Positions 37,265-46,224 of a stretch of DNA of 64,000 nt are shown here, piece by piece (position 1 is the first letter of the stretch; each line of letters begins with the position of its first letter). The notes beneath the pieces were generated by a model. It had not been told where the DNA came from, did not search any database, and was given only the letters and a program-made list of their open reading frames with translations. The DNA is from Variovorax sp. 679 (lineage in GTDB: Bacteria; Pseudomonadota; Gammaproteobacteria; Burkholderiales; Burkholderiaceae_C), in the NCBI RefSeq assembly GCF_003952185.1, contig NZ_RXFS01000005.1:124001-188000 (forward strand), written 5' to 3'. A program made the position numbers and the translations under genes.

Positions 37265-37660
37265 TCAGAACTTCACCCCAGCGACCAGGATGATGTTCGC
37301 GTAGGGCGTGCACTCGCCCGTGCGCACCATGGCGCGTGCCTTGGCCGTGCGGCGCTTGAATTCCTCGTGCGACACCGTCTGCGGCTCGATGCCCAGCGAC
37401 TGCGGATACCAGTCCGGCAGCTTCTTCGTATCGCCACCCAGTGCTTCGTCGGCCACGACGATGCCTTCCACCTGCATTTCCGACAGCACGGCCTGCAGCA
37501 CGTCGTTCAGCAGCGGCACGCCGCGCGCCACCGCAAGGTCGATGCGTCGCGGGCCGTCGGGAATGGGCAGGCCGGCGTCGCCGAGCACGAGCATGTCGCC
37601 GTGGCCCAGCGAGGCGATCACGTGGGACAGTTCCGCGTGCAGCAGGGGAGAGCGTTTCAC
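37265..37660 (-). CDS. rbsD: D-ribose pyranase RbsD
   Basis: A 131-aa enzyme that interconverts beta-pyranose and beta-furanose ribose so that the kinase can use it. The conserved ASLGHGDMLVLGDAGLPIP segment with its catalytic His, and the C-terminal RTGECTPYANIILVAGV, are diagnostic. The GTG start at 37660 overlaps the rbsK stop as GTGA, so translation is coupled. It is the last gene of the rbs operon. Length and motifs are normal. Confidence 0.95.
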   Translation of the reverse strand: MKRSPLLHAELSHVIASLGHGDMLVLGDAGLPIPDGPRRIDLAVARGVPLLNDVLQAVLSEMQVEGIVVADEALGGDTKKLPDWYPQSLGIEPQTVSHEEFKRRTAKARAMVRTGECTPYANIILVAGVKF

Positions 37661-38622
37661 AGCTTGATCCAGTCGGGAGGCATGGGGCTGCGCAGAACGG
37701 CGTCGCGCTGCGGAATGGATGGCTGGGCACCGGGCTGCTGGATGCACAGCGCGGCGGCGCGTATGCCGAGGCGCACGGCCTCGTCGAAGGACTGGCCTTC
37801 GCCCAGCGCAACCGCGAGCGCGCCCAGGAAGGTGTCGCCGGCGGCCGTGGTGTCGACCGCCTGCACCTTCGGCGCGGGATGATGGCGCGCGCCGTCGGCA
37901 TCGACCGCCACCGCGCCGCGCGAGCCGAGCGTGACCACCACGCGCGCGATGCCCTTGGCGCGCAGCGCCTGGCCGGCCTGCGCCGCCTCCTGCGGGCTGT
38001 CGGCGGACTGACCGCACAGCGTCTGCGCCTCGATCTCGTTGACGACCAGCGTGTCGATCAGCGGCCACAGCGGCTCGGCAATCGCCTGCACGGGCGACGG
38101 GTTCAGCAGCACCTTGCAGCCCGCGCCGTGCGCCACGGCGATGGCGCGCGCGACCTGCTCCATGGGCGTCTCGAACTGCGCCACGAGAAAGGCGGCGCCC
38201 TGCACCTGCTGCCTCAGCGAGGCTTCGTCGACCTCTACCCGGGCATTGGCGCCGGGGATCATCACGATGCGGTTCTGGCCGCCGTCCTCCACGAGGATCA
38301 GCGCCGTGCCGGTGGGCTCGCCGGCCACGGTGCGCAGCGCGGCGGTGTCGATGCCGTCGCGCTGCAGCGCATCGCGCAGGGCCGTGCCGTGCGCGTCGTC
38401 GCCTACGCAGCCGATCATCCGGACCCGGCCGCCTTCGCGCGCGCAGCTCACGGCCTGGTTGGCGCCCTTGCCGCCGGGAATGGTGGCGATCGAGTGGCCC
38501 AGCAGGGTTTCGCCAGCGGCCGGCGCATGCGGCACGCGCAGCACCAGGTCCATGTTGAGGCTGCCGAGCACCACGATGCGCGGTGCCTGGGCTGGGCTGC
38601 TGGAGGAAGGCTTCAGGCTCAC
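37657..38622 (-). CDS. rbsK: Ribokinase RbsK
   Basis: A 321-aa PfkB-family kinase that phosphorylates ribose at O5 with ATP. The N-terminal VVLGSLNMDLVLRVP and GGKGANQAVSCAR motifs bind the sugar, and DTTAAGDTFLGAL near residue 265 holds the catalytic Asp and anion hole. The GTG at 38622 overlaps the upstream regulator stop as GTGA; I choose it over the longer frame, whose extension is Arg-rich. It is coupled on the other side to rbsD. The N-terminal Ser/Pro/Ala run (SLKPSSSSPAQAP) is a short unstructured leader. Confidence 0.94.
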   Translation of the reverse strand: MSLKPSSSSPAQAPRIVVLGSLNMDLVLRVPHAPAAGETLLGHSIATIPGGKGANQAVSCAREGGRVRMIGCVGDDAHGTALRDALQRDGIDTAALRTVAGEPTGTALILVEDGGQNRIVMIPGANARVEVDEASLRQQVQGAAFLVAQFETPMEQVARAIAVAHGAGCKVLLNPSPVQAIAEPLWPLIDTLVVNEIEAQTLCGQSADSPQEAAQAGQALRAKGIARVVVTLGSRGAVAVDADGARHHPAPKVQAVDTTAAGDTFLGALAVALGEGQSFDEAVRLGIRAAALCIQQPGAQPSIPQRDAVLRSPMPPDWIKL

Positions 38623-39710
38623 GGGGTGCGGGACTTTCGGGTTTGCGTGGACGGCGTTTCGGTCGGGGCAGGGGCGGCGGGCTCGCGGAAGCTCGCGTGC
38701 CGCGCGGTCGAAGCGCGCACGCACAGCTCGGGCTGCAGAACCACCTTGCGCGCGTCGCGGCGCTTGCCGCCGACGCGCTCGAGCAGCATGTCGACCGCCA
38801 GCGCGCCGATGCGTTCCTTGGGCTGCGCCACGGTGGTGAGCGCAGGGCTGGTGTAGGCCGAGAGTTCGATGTCGTCGAAGCCGACGATAGAGAGCTCGTC
38901 GGGCACGCGCACGCCGCTTTCATGCGCGGCGCGCAGTGCGCCGATGGCCATCAGGTCGTTGCAGACGAAGACGGCGGAGGGCTTCTGTTCGGTGCGCAGG
39001 ATGGCGTGCATCGCCTCGTAGCCGCCCTGGCTGGTGAAGCCGCCGCGCCACAGCAGCGTATCGGTATTGGCGATGCCGGGCGCGGCGCCGGCCTCGGCCA
39101 GCGCCATGCGCCAGCCTTCGATGCGCTGCTCGCTGGGCATCACGCCCACCGGACCGCCGATGCAGGCGATACGCTTGTGGCCCAGCGACAGCAGGTGCCG
39201 CACTGCGAGCAGGCCGCCTTGCATGTGCGCGGTTTCCACCAGGTCGCAGGCCGTGTCGGCAATCTCGCGGTCGACCAGCACGGTCGGCATGCGCAGGCCG
39301 CGCAGCTGCTTCATCAGGGAGTCTTCGTCGCCGGTGCCGGTCGACACCACGATGAGCCCGTCGATGCGGCGCTCGGCCAGCACCTGCAGGTACACGCTCT
39401 GGCGGTGGGGCTCGTCGTCGGTGTTGCACAGCACCAGCGTGTAGCCGGCGCCGAAGCAGCGGTCTTCCACGATGCGCACGATCTCGGCGAAGTAGGGGTT
39501 CGAGCTGTTGGGAATCAGCATGCCCAGCGTCGAGGTGGTGTTGCTCTTCAGGCTGCGGGCCATTGCGTTGGGCACGTAGCCCAGTTCGCGGATGGCGAGC
39601 TCCACGCGCTCGCGCACCTTGGCGCTCACGTGGCGGGTGTCGTTGACCACGTGCGAGACGGTGGTGACCGACACCTCCGCCTTCAGCGCGACGTCCTTGA
39701 TGGTGGCCAT
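38619..39710 (-). CDS. rbsR: LacI-family repressor of ribose genes
   Basis: A 363-aa LacI/GalR regulator. The N-terminal helix-turn-helix (ATIKDVALKAEVSVTTVSHV) and hinge helix (NAMARSLKSN) are followed by a periplasmic-binding-protein fold for the effector, with NSSNPYFAEIV and VCNDLMAIGAL. The C-terminal 25 residues are Pro/Thr-rich. It sits inside the rbs operon between rbsC and rbsK, so it is probably autoregulated. The likely operator is the perfect 20-bp palindrome at 43480-43499 before rbsB. The ribose assignment rests on context. Confidence 0.9.
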   Translation of the reverse strand: MATIKDVALKAEVSVTTVSHVVNDTRHVSAKVRERVELAIRELGYVPNAMARSLKSNTTSTLGMLIPNSSNPYFAEIVRIVEDRCFGAGYTLVLCNTDDEPHRQSVYLQVLAERRIDGLIVVSTGTGDEDSLMKQLRGLRMPTVLVDREIADTACDLVETAHMQGGLLAVRHLLSLGHKRIACIGGPVGVMPSEQRIEGWRMALAEAGAAPGIANTDTLLWRGGFTSQGGYEAMHAILRTEQKPSAVFVCNDLMAIGALRAAHESGVRVPDELSIVGFDDIELSAYTSPALTTVAQPKERIGALAVDMLLERVGGKRRDARKVVLQPELCVRASTARHASFREPAAPAPTETPSTQTRKSRTP

Positions 39711-39741
39711 GTTCTTTCCTGTTCCTGGATGAGGGGCGTCG

Positions 39742-40737
39742 TCAGGCCAGCCGGCGTTCCGCGCGGCGCTGGCGCAGCGTGTCGATGATGACGGCCACGA
39801 CGATCACCGCGCCGGTGATGATGCGTTTGCTCGGTTCGCTCGCCCCGACTTGCGCAAGGCCTGCTTCCAGCACCGCGATGATCAGCACGCCGAAGAAGGT
39901 GTTGATGACCGAGCCGCGCCCGCCCATCAGGCTGGTTCCGCCGATGACCACGGCCGCGATCACCTGCAGCTCGATGCCGACGCCGGCGTTCGGGTCGGCG
40001 GCCTCGAGGCGCGCCGACTGCATCAGGCCCGCGAGCCCGGCCAGCAGCCCGGTGACGGCGAACACGATGATGCGGATCGGGCGCGGGTCGACGCCCGCCA
40101 GGCGCATCGCTTCTTCATTGGTGCCGATGCCCACCACGTGGCGGCCGAACACGGTGCGCGTGAGCACCATCTGCCCGGCGATCACCAGCAGCACCGCCAG
40201 CACGAAGGCCGCCGAGATGCCGCCGACCCACGGCGCGGCCAGGCCCGAGATGGCGTCGCCCACGTACTGCGTGCGCGAATCGGTCACGAGGTAGGCGCCG
40301 CCGCGCACCGCCTCGAGCATGCCCAGCGACACGATGAAGCTCGGCAGCCGCCACGCCACCGACACCGCGCCGGTGACCGTGCCGCAGACCAGCCCGGTGG
40401 CCAGGCCGAGCGCCGCGGCCAGCGGCACCGAGAGCTTCCATTCGAGGATGGCGGCCGCCGTGACGGCCGCGCTCAGCGCCAGCACCGAGCCCACCGACAG
40501 GTCGATGCCCGCGATGATCAGCACGAAGGTCATGCCGACCGCCATGACGGCCAACGCGGGAATCTCGTTCGCGATGGAGACGAAGGTCTCGCGCGTCAGG
40601 AAGTATTCGCTGAGCGATCCGAAGAGCGCGATCATGCCCACGAGCACGACCGTCAGGCCCAGGTAGGTGCCGAGCTGGCCCTTGAGCGCGGAAGGCGAGG
40701 GCTTCGGGGTGGAGGTTGGGGGGGCGGCAGCGTTCAT
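39742..40737 (-). CDS. rbsC: Ribose ABC transporter permease RbsC
   Basis: A 331-aa BPD_transp_2 family inner-membrane permease with eight to ten hydrophobic segments. The family-specific cytoplasmic loop is seen as GTNEEAMRLAGVDPRPIRI, and VIGGTSLMGGRGSV near the C-terminus is the typical conserved segment. An Ala/Pro/Ser-rich 25-residue leader precedes the first helix. Its ATG (40735-40737) overlaps the rbsA stop as ATGA, so the two are coupled. The LacI-type gene follows after 31 bases. Confidence 0.93.
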   Translation of the reverse strand: MNAAAPPTSTPKPSPSALKGQLGTYLGLTVVLVGMIALFGSLSEYFLTRETFVSIANEIPALAVMAVGMTFVLIIAGIDLSVGSVLALSAAVTAAAILEWKLSVPLAAALGLATGLVCGTVTGAVSVAWRLPSFIVSLGMLEAVRGGAYLVTDSRTQYVGDAISGLAAPWVGGISAAFVLAVLLVIAGQMVLTRTVFGRHVVGIGTNEEAMRLAGVDPRPIRIIVFAVTGLLAGLAGLMQSARLEAADPNAGVGIELQVIAAVVIGGTSLMGGRGSVINTFFGVLIIAVLEAGLAQVGASEPSKRIITGAVIVVAVIIDTLRQRRAERRLA

Positions 40738-42329
40738 GGTGTGTCGGCGGTGACCGGGGTCGGAACGGAAACGGGAGATACCGTCGGCGGGTTGGCGGCG
40801 CGTCCTGTCGCGTCGCTGAATGCTGCGGCTAGCAGCGATTGCTCGGTCCACTCGCCGCGCTCGAACACGGCGACGAGGCGGCCGGCGCTCATCACGCCGA
40901 TGCGGTCGCACATGGCCATCAGCTCGCGCAGGTCGCTCGACACCATCAGCAGGGCCTTGCCGGCGTCGGTCATGCGGTCGAGTTCGGCATACAGGTCGGC
41001 GCGTGCGCCCACGTCCACGCCGCGCGTGGGTTCGTCGAGCAGCAGCACCTTGCATTCGCGATGCAGCCAGCGCGCGAAAACCACCTTCTGCTGGTTGCCA
41101 CCGCTGAGCGTGGAAACCGGCTGCTCGATGCTGCGCGAGCGGATGCGCAGCAGTTCCACCAGCTTCTGCGCGATGCCGCGTTCCTTTGCGCGCTGCAGCC
41201 AGCCTGCGTGCGAGATCGCGCCCAGGTCGCTCAGCGTGGCGTTGACGCGGATCGATTGCGGCAGCAGCAGGCCCTGCGACTTGCGGTCTTCGGTGACCAG
41301 GCCGATGCCGGCGCGGATGGCCTGCATCGGCGAGCGCCAGCCCTTGCGCGCGTGCTGCACGGGCTGGTTGTTTTCATGGAGCGTGATCTCGCCGCGATCG
41401 GCGCGGTCGGCGCCGAACAGCAGCCGTACAAGCTCGGTCCGGCCCGAGCCGACCAGGCCGGCCAGGCCCATGACTTCGCCCGCGTGCAGGTCGATGTCGA
41501 CGTCGCGCACGACCTGCGCCCGACCGATGCCGCGCGCACTCAGCAGCAGGGGGCCCGCCACGCGGCGGTCGCGGCCCTCGTGCTCGTGCACCTCGCGGCC
41601 GACCATGCGCTGCACCAGCTCGGATTCGCGCACGCCGGCCATGGCGCGCACGTCCACCAGCCGGCCGTCGCGCAGCACCGCCACGCGGTCGGCGATGCGC
41701 TGAAGCTCTTCGAGGCGGTGAGAAACGTAGACGATGGCCACGCCGCGCGCCTTCAGCAGGTCGATCTGCTCGAACAGGTGCGAGGTTTCGCGCGGGGTGA
41801 GCATGGCGGTGGGCTCGTCGAGCACCAGCACGCGCGTGTCGTCCAGCAGGTTGCGCGCGATCTCCACCATCTGCTGCTGGCCGATGCCCAGCCGCGCCAC
41901 GGGCGTGGCCGGGTCGATGTTCTCCATGCCGATCTTCGCGAGCTGGCGCGCGGCCAGCTCGTGCAGCTTGGCGCGGCGGATCCAGCCGGTCTTGTTGGGC
42001 AGGCGGTCGAGCAGCAGGTTCTCGGCCACCGACAGCGTGGTGACGAGGCCGAGCTCCTGCATGACCATGCGCACGCCCAGCCGCTCGGCATCGCGGCGCG
42101 AGCCGGGCGCAAAAGGCTTGCCGTCGAGCAGCATCTGGCCGCGCGTGGGCTGCACCAGGCCGCAGACGATCTTCGACAGCGTGCTCTTGCCGGCGCCGTT
42201 CTCGCCCGTGAGGGCCAGCACTTCGCCAGCGTTGAGCACGAGCGAGACGTCGTCCAGCACCGGCGCCGCATAGTCCTTGCCGATGTTGGTGAGCGAAAGC
42301 ACTGGCGCGCTGCGATTGTTGTTAGCCAT
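40734..42329 (-). CDS. rbsA: Ribose ABC transporter ATP-binding protein RbsA
   Basis: A 531-aa sugar-ABC ATPase with two nucleotide-binding halves. The first half has Walker A GENGAGKST, signature LGIGQQQ and Walker B VLVLDEPTA. The second half has a degenerate Walker A (GLVGSGRTE), signature LSGGNQQK and VLLLDEPTRGVDVG. One functional and one degenerate site is normal for this class. The ATG at 42329 (MANNNRSAPV) is chosen. Unlike the tight rbsA-rbsC overlap, 119 bases separate it from rbsB, and repeat copy B fills most of that gap. Confidence 0.94.
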   Translation of the reverse strand: MANNNRSAPVLSLTNIGKDYAAPVLDDVSLVLNAGEVLALTGENGAGKSTLSKIVCGLVQPTRGQMLLDGKPFAPGSRRDAERLGVRMVMQELGLVTTLSVAENLLLDRLPNKTGWIRRAKLHELAARQLAKIGMENIDPATPVARLGIGQQQMVEIARNLLDDTRVLVLDEPTAMLTPRETSHLFEQIDLLKARGVAIVYVSHRLEELQRIADRVAVLRDGRLVDVRAMAGVRESELVQRMVGREVHEHEGRDRRVAGPLLLSARGIGRAQVVRDVDIDLHAGEVMGLAGLVGSGRTELVRLLFGADRADRGEITLHENNQPVQHARKGWRSPMQAIRAGIGLVTEDRKSQGLLLPQSIRVNATLSDLGAISHAGWLQRAKERGIAQKLVELLRIRSRSIEQPVSTLSGGNQQKVVFARWLHRECKVLLLDEPTRGVDVGARADLYAELDRMTDAGKALLMVSSDLRELMAMCDRIGVMSAGRLVAVFERGEWTEQSLLAAAFSDATGRAANPPTVSPVSVPTPVTADTP

Positions 42330-42345
42330 CGATGGCAACCTTATT

Positions 42346-42438
42346 CCAGAAACACCACGGAACCGGCTTTGCCGGGCCGTTGGTGTTGCCCCCGGTAGGG
42401 GGTTGGCGAAGCGACACGAAGTGCGCGAAGCCTGGGGG
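42346..42438 (-). repeat. Intergenic structured repeat, copy B (93 bp), between rbsB and rbsA
   Basis: Reverse complement of this segment matches copy A (36205-36297) base for base in length, with about 80 of 93 positions the same by eye. It has the CCCCC-TACC-GGGGG hairpin (42389-42402) and the CCGGC-AAA-GCCGG hairpin (42363-42375). It ends 17 bases before the rbsA start. Placed inside the operon, it could stabilise or attenuate the mRNA after the highly expressed binding-protein gene. Confidence 0.8.
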
Positions 42439-42448
42439 CGAGCAACAT

Positions 42449-43402
42449 CTACTTCGAATCTTTGGTGACCAGCACCACGTCGGTCTTCACCTCGGCGGGC
42501 ATCTCCGACTGCTTCTTCTTGTCGGCGATGGCCTTCAGCGCGGTCTCGATGCCGAACACGGCCTGCTTGGCGGCGAACTGGTCGGCCGTGGCGAGCACGC
42601 GGCCGTCCTTCAGCATGGGCTTGATGGCGCCGATGTTGTCGTAGCCAACGACCAGCACCTTGCCGGTCTTGCCGGCTGCCTTGACCGCGGCCACGGCGCC
42701 CAGCGCCATGCTGTCGTTGCCGGCGAGCAGCGCCTTCAGGTCGGGGTGCTCGCGCATCATGCCGGCGGCGACCGTGTTGCCCTTGTCGATTTCCCACTGG
42801 CCCGACTGCACGCCCACCACCGTCACGCCAGCGGCCTTCATCGCATCTTGATAACCCAGCGTGCGCTGCTGCGCATTGAAGGTGGTCGACACGCCTTCGA
42901 TGATGCCGACCTTGTCGCCGGCCTTCAGCTCCTTGGCGAGCGCGTCGCCCACCAGCTTGGCGCCGGCGCGGTTGTCGGGGCCGACGAAAGGCACCTGGAT
43001 GCCCTTTTCCTTCAGTGCCGCGGCGTCGAACTGGTTGTCGATGTTGACCACCAGGATGCCCTTGTCGATGGCCGCCTTGACCACCGGCACCAGCGCCTTC
43101 GAATCGGCCGGCGCGATGACCAGCGCGTTGATCTTCTGCGCCACCATCTGCTCGACCATCTTGATCTGGGCGGCGGTGTCGGTCTCGTCCTTGATGCCGT
43201 TGGCCACCAGCGTGTATTGGGCGGCGTTGGCCTTCTGGTGCGCCTTGGCGCCGTCTTCCATGGTGCGGAAGAACTCGTTGGCCAGCGACTTCATGACCAG
43301 CGCGACCTTGGGCTTGTCCTGGGCGAAGGCGGGCGTTCCGGCCATGGCGCCCAGCAGCGTCAGTGCGGCAGCGCTTTGCAGGGTACGGCGGGTGAACTTC
43401 AT
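42449..43402 (-). CDS. rbsB: Ribose-binding periplasmic protein RbsB
   Basis: A 317-aa substrate-binding protein. The signal peptide (KFTRRTLQSAAALTLLGAMA, cut near AFA-Q) directs it to the periplasm. The family hallmarks are VALVMKSLANEFFRTMEDGA at the start, ALVIAPADSKALVP, and VVGYDNIGAIKPM in the second lobe. It binds the sugar and hands it to RbsC. It is first in the operon and lies behind a LacI-type operator. The sugar is inferred from rbsK and rbsD in the same operon. Confidence 0.93.
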   Translation of the reverse strand: MKFTRRTLQSAAALTLLGAMAGTPAFAQDKPKVALVMKSLANEFFRTMEDGAKAHQKANAAQYTLVANGIKDETDTAAQIKMVEQMVAQKINALVIAPADSKALVPVVKAAIDKGILVVNIDNQFDAAALKEKGIQVPFVGPDNRAGAKLVGDALAKELKAGDKVGIIEGVSTTFNAQQRTLGYQDAMKAAGVTVVGVQSGQWEIDKGNTVAAGMMREHPDLKALLAGNDSMALGAVAAVKAAGKTGKVLVVGYDNIGAIKPMLKDGRVLATADQFAAKQAVFGIETALKAIADKKKQSEMPAEVKTDVVLVTKDSK

Positions 43403-43465
43403 GGTGAATGTCTCCTGGGATTGGTTGATCGGAACAACGGTGCGCCGGTCTTGGCCGGGGCGCCG

Positions 43466-43499
43466 ATGTTAACTGACGGAAACGTTTGCGCAAACGTTT
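43466..43499 (-). promoter_or_regulatory. rbs promoter with a 20-bp palindromic operator
   Basis: AAACGTTTGCGCAAACGTTT (43480-43499) is a perfect palindrome with two overlapping AAACGTTT half-sites, the core recognised by many LacI-family repressors. A -10-like TAACAT (43466-43471, minus strand) lies on its rbsB-proximal side, and the palindrome would cover the -35 region. Binding of RbsR would therefore block rbsB transcription until ribose releases it. Confidence 0.75.
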
Positions 43500-43582
43500 G
43501 CCAGTCGGTGCTAACCCTGATCGACGAAGGCGGTTTGCGGCGGCTCGAAGACCTGTCGAACGGGCATGGAGACATGCTCGCC

Positions 43583-43588
43583 TAAAAT
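43583..43588 (+). promoter_or_regulatory. Possible -10 element of ychF
   Basis: TAAAAT lies 25 bases before the ychF start, a normal distance for a short leader. No good -35 element is seen upstream. Confidence 0.35.
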
Positions 43589-43613
43589 TGCGGGTTACCC
43601 AAGAGGACCTCCC

Positions 43614-44705
43614 ATGAGTTTGCAATGCGGCATCGTCGGCCTGCCCAATGTCGGTAAATCCACCCTTTTCAATGCGTTGACCAAGGCCGGCATCGCGGCG
43701 GAAAACTATCCCTTCTGCACCATCGAGCCCAACGTGGGCGTGGTGGAAGTGCCCGACCCCCGCCTCGACCAGCTCGCCGAGATCGTCAAGCCCGAGCGCG
43801 TGGTGCCCGCCATCGTCGAGTTCGTCGACATCGCCGGTCTGGTGGCCGGCGCCAGCACCGGTGAAGGCCTGGGCAACAAGTTCCTGGCCCACATCCGCGA
43901 GACCGATGCCACCGTGAACGTGGTGCGCTGCTTCGACGACGAGAACGTGGTGCACGTGGCCGGCAAGGTCGACCCGATCTCCGACATCGAAGTGATCCAG
44001 ACCGAGCTGTGCCTGGCCGACCTGGCCACGGTCGAGAAGGCGCTGCACCGCCACACCAAGGTGGCCCGCTCGGGCGACAAGGACGCGCAGAAGCTCGTCG
44101 GCCTGCTCGAACGCTGCCAGGCCGCGCTGAACGAGAACACGCCGGTGCGCGCGCTCGAGTTCACCAAGGAAGAACAGCCGCTGGTCAAGAGCTTCACGCT
44201 GATCACCGCCAAGCCCGCGATGTTCGTGGGCAACGTGGCGGAAGACGGCTTCGAGAACAACCCGTACCTCGACCGCCTGCGCGAATACGCGGCCAAGCAG
44301 GGCGCGCCCGTGGTCGCCATCTGCGCCAAGATCGAAGCCGACCTGGCCGAGATGGACGATGAGGACAAGAAGATGTTCCTCGCCGAAATCGGCCAGGAAG
44401 AACCGGGCCTGAACCGCCTGATCCGCGCCGCCTTCAAGCTGCTGGGCCTGCAGACCTACTTCACCGCCGGCGTGAAGGAAGTGCGCGCCTGGACCATCCA
44501 CATCGGCGACACCGGCCCGCAGGCCGCCGGCGTGATCCACGGCGACTTCGAGAAGGGCTACATCCGCGCCCAGACCATCGCGTTCGAGGACTACATCGCC
44601 TTCAAGGGCGAGCAGGGCGCGAAGGACGCGGGGAAGATGCGTTCGGAAGGCAAGGAATACGTCGTCAAGGATGGCGACGTGATGAACTTCCTTTTCAGCT
44701 CCTGA
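43614..44705 (+). CDS. ychF: Ribosome-binding ATPase YchF
   Basis: A 363-aa Obg-family P-loop protein. The P-loop GLPNVGKST, the G3-type DIAGLV motif, a coiled-coil insert and the C-terminal TGS domain ([20 protein letters not shown]) are all present. YchF departs from its relatives in preferring ATP over GTP, and acts in ribosome-linked stress responses. AAGAGGA precedes the ATG at 43614. It is transcribed away from the rbs operon. Length is exactly that of the E. coli protein. Confidence 0.96.
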   Translation: MSLQCGIVGLPNVGKSTLFNALTKAGIAAENYPFCTIEPNVGVVEVPDPRLDQLAEIVKPERVVPAIVEFVDIAGLVAGASTGEGLGNKFLAHIRETDATVNVVRCFDDENVVHVAGKVDPISDIEVIQTELCLADLATVEKALHRHTKVARSGDKDAQKLVGLLERCQAALNENTPVRALEFTKEEQPLVKSFTLITAKPAMFVGNVAEDGFENNPYLDRLREYAAKQGAPVVAICAKIEADLAEMDDEDKKMFLAEIGQEEPGLNRLIRAAFKLLGLQTYFTAGVKEVRAWTIHIGDTGPQAAGVIHGDFEKGYIRAQTIAFEDYIAFKGEQGAKDAGKMRSEGKEYVVKDGDVMNFLFSS

Positions 44706-44730
44706 TTCCCGCCGGGAGAATGCCCCGCTG

Positions 44731-45252
44731 ATGAGCAGTCCCAAGATCGTCATCATTGCGGGCCCCAACGGCGCGGGCAAGACCACCTTCGCCCGCGCCT
44801 TCCTTCCTCAGGAGGCGCAGGTCTCGCGCTTCATCAACGCCGACCTCATTGCCGCGGGGCTTTCGCCTTTCGCTCCGGAAGCGGAAGCAATCAAGGCCGG
44901 TCGCCTGATGCTGGAAGAGATCGCAGAGTGCGTCCGGCGCCGGGAGAGCTTTGCATTCGAGACCACGCTGGCGGGTCTGAGCTATCTGCGTCACATCGGT
45001 GCGTGGAAGGCGTCGGGCTATCACGTGAGCCTTTTCTTTCTGGCTCTCCCGACTGCAGAATTCGCAATAGCGCGCGTGGCGGAGCGTGTCCGGCAGGGCG
45101 GGCATCACATCCCTGAAGATGTGATTCGTCGCCGCTTCGATGCGGGGCGTCGCAACTTCGAAGACAGCTATCGTGCCGCAGTGGATGCGTGGGCGCTCTA
45201 CGACAACGCCGGCGAAGAGCCGGCTCTCATCGAATGGGGAGAAGCATCGTGA
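44731..45252 (+). CDS. Zeta-toxin-like P-loop kinase
   Basis: A 173-aa protein with a Walker A motif GPNGAGKTTF (residues 11-20) at the N-terminus. FINADLIAAGLSPF follows, and the ESFAFETTLAG segment is characteristic of zeta-toxin-like and AAA-type kinases. Zeta toxins phosphorylate UDP-sugars of the peptidoglycan pathway. Its stop overlaps the GTG start of a 61-residue gene (GTGA), as in toxin-antitoxin pairs, though the classical epsilon antitoxin is not recognisable. It follows ychF by 25 bases and may share its transcript. Confidence 0.8.
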   Translation: MSSPKIVIIAGPNGAGKTTFARAFLPQEAQVSRFINADLIAAGLSPFAPEAEAIKAGRLMLEEIAECVRRRESFAFETTLAGLSYLRHIGAWKASGYHVSLFFLALPTAEFAIARVAERVRQGGHHIPEDVIRRRFDAGRRNFEDSYRAAVDAWALYDNAGEEPALIEWGEAS

Positions 45253-45434
45253 TCAGTGATCAACTTGCGAAAGCAAAGGACAAGGATCTGGCAGCTTCGC
45301 TGATCGCGATCCGGCGTGCCGCGCGGGCGGCGCGTGAAGCCGCGGTGCGCACCAACACTGCCATCGTGGTGCAGCGAGGCCAGAAGCCGGTTCGCATCAC
45401 GGCCGAAGAACTGCGCAAGGCCGGAGTGAAGTAG
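45249..45434 (+). CDS. Small partner of the zeta-like protein (possible antitoxin)
   Basis: A predicted 61-residue basic, helical protein. The GTG at 45249 overlaps the toxin-like gene's stop by four bases, so synthesis is coupled. The sequence AKDKDLAASLIAIRRAARAA is an amphipathic helix, and the end (QKPVRITAEELRKAGVK) resembles the tails of small antitoxins. Toxin first, antitoxin second is the reverse of most modules. I infer the role only from position and size. Confidence 0.6.
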   Translation: MISDQLAKAKDKDLAASLIAIRRAARAAREAAVRTNTAIVVQRGQKPVRITAEELRKAGVK

Positions 45435-45531
45435 GCCGGGACGCCGGCACCTGCTGTTGCTGGCCCGGTGGCTGCGCCGGTTTGTTGGATAGACTCCGCG
45501 CGCCCCGACTTTCCTTGCCAGTCCCACACAC

Positions 45532-46206
45532 ATGCTCACCGTCCACCACCTCAACAACTCGCGCTCGCAGCGCGTGCTCTGGCTGCTCGAAGAGCTGGAG
45601 TTGCCCTACGAGATCGTTCACTACCAGCGCGATCCTCAAACCATGTTGGCGCCCGCTTCGCTGCGGGCCATTCATCCGCTGGGAAAGTCACCGGTTGTCA
45701 CGACGGATGACGGACAGACGCTCGCGGAATCGGGCGCGATCATCGAGACGCTGATCGAGCGCTACGGTAACGGTCGCCTTGCACCTGCAGCAGATTCGCC
45801 GGACGCGTTGCGCTATCGCTACTGGCTGCATTTCGCCGAAGGCACCGCGATGTCGCCACTGCTGCTCAAGCTGGTGTTCGATCGCCTCGAGACTGCAAAG
45901 ATGCCCTTCTTCGCGAAGCCGATCGCCAAGGCCATCGCGGCAAAGACGAAGTCGGCGTTCATCAATCCGAACATCGCGAGCCACCTGAACTACATGGAAG
46001 CCGAGCTCGGCAAGAGCGAGTGGTTCGCGGGCGACGCGTTCACCGGCGCGGACATCCAGATGAGCTTCGTGGTCGAGGCCTCCCGGGCGCGCGGCGGGCT
46101 CGATGCGAAGCGGCCGAAGCTGCTGGCGTACCTGGAGCGCATCCATGCGCGTCCCGCGTACAAGCGCGCACTCGAACGTGGCGGGCCCTACGAACTGCTG
46201 AACTGA
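45532..46206 (+). CDS. Glutathione S-transferase
   Basis: A 224-aa GST. The thioredoxin-fold N-domain has Ser residues at 10 and 12 in the catalytic loop (NNSRSQRVLWLLEEL), HPLGKSPVV with the cis-Pro and ESGAIIETLIERY for gamma-glutamyl contacts. The all-helical C-domain follows. It conjugates or reduces electrophiles with glutathione. The ATG at 45532 is not preceded by a strong ribosome binding site. It stands alone and is convergent with the YqaA-type gene, 18 bases away. Confidence 0.92.
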   Translation: MLTVHHLNNSRSQRVLWLLEELELPYEIVHYQRDPQTMLAPASLRAIHPLGKSPVVTTDDGQTLAESGAIIETLIERYGNGRLAPAADSPDALRYRYWLHFAEGTAMSPLLLKLVFDRLETAKMPFFAKPIAKAIAAKTKSAFINPNIASHLNYMEAELGKSEWFAGDAFTGADIQMSFVVEASRARGGLDAKRPKLLAYLERIHARPAYKRALERGGPYELLN

Positions 46207-46224
46207 GGGGCCGGAGTCCGGGCC

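Noticed and set aside
42330..44786. N-terminal extension of rbsA through rbsB and ychF on the minus strand
   Set aside because: The frame is open by composition only; RbsA begins at 42329 with normal length, and the extension crosses repeat copy B.
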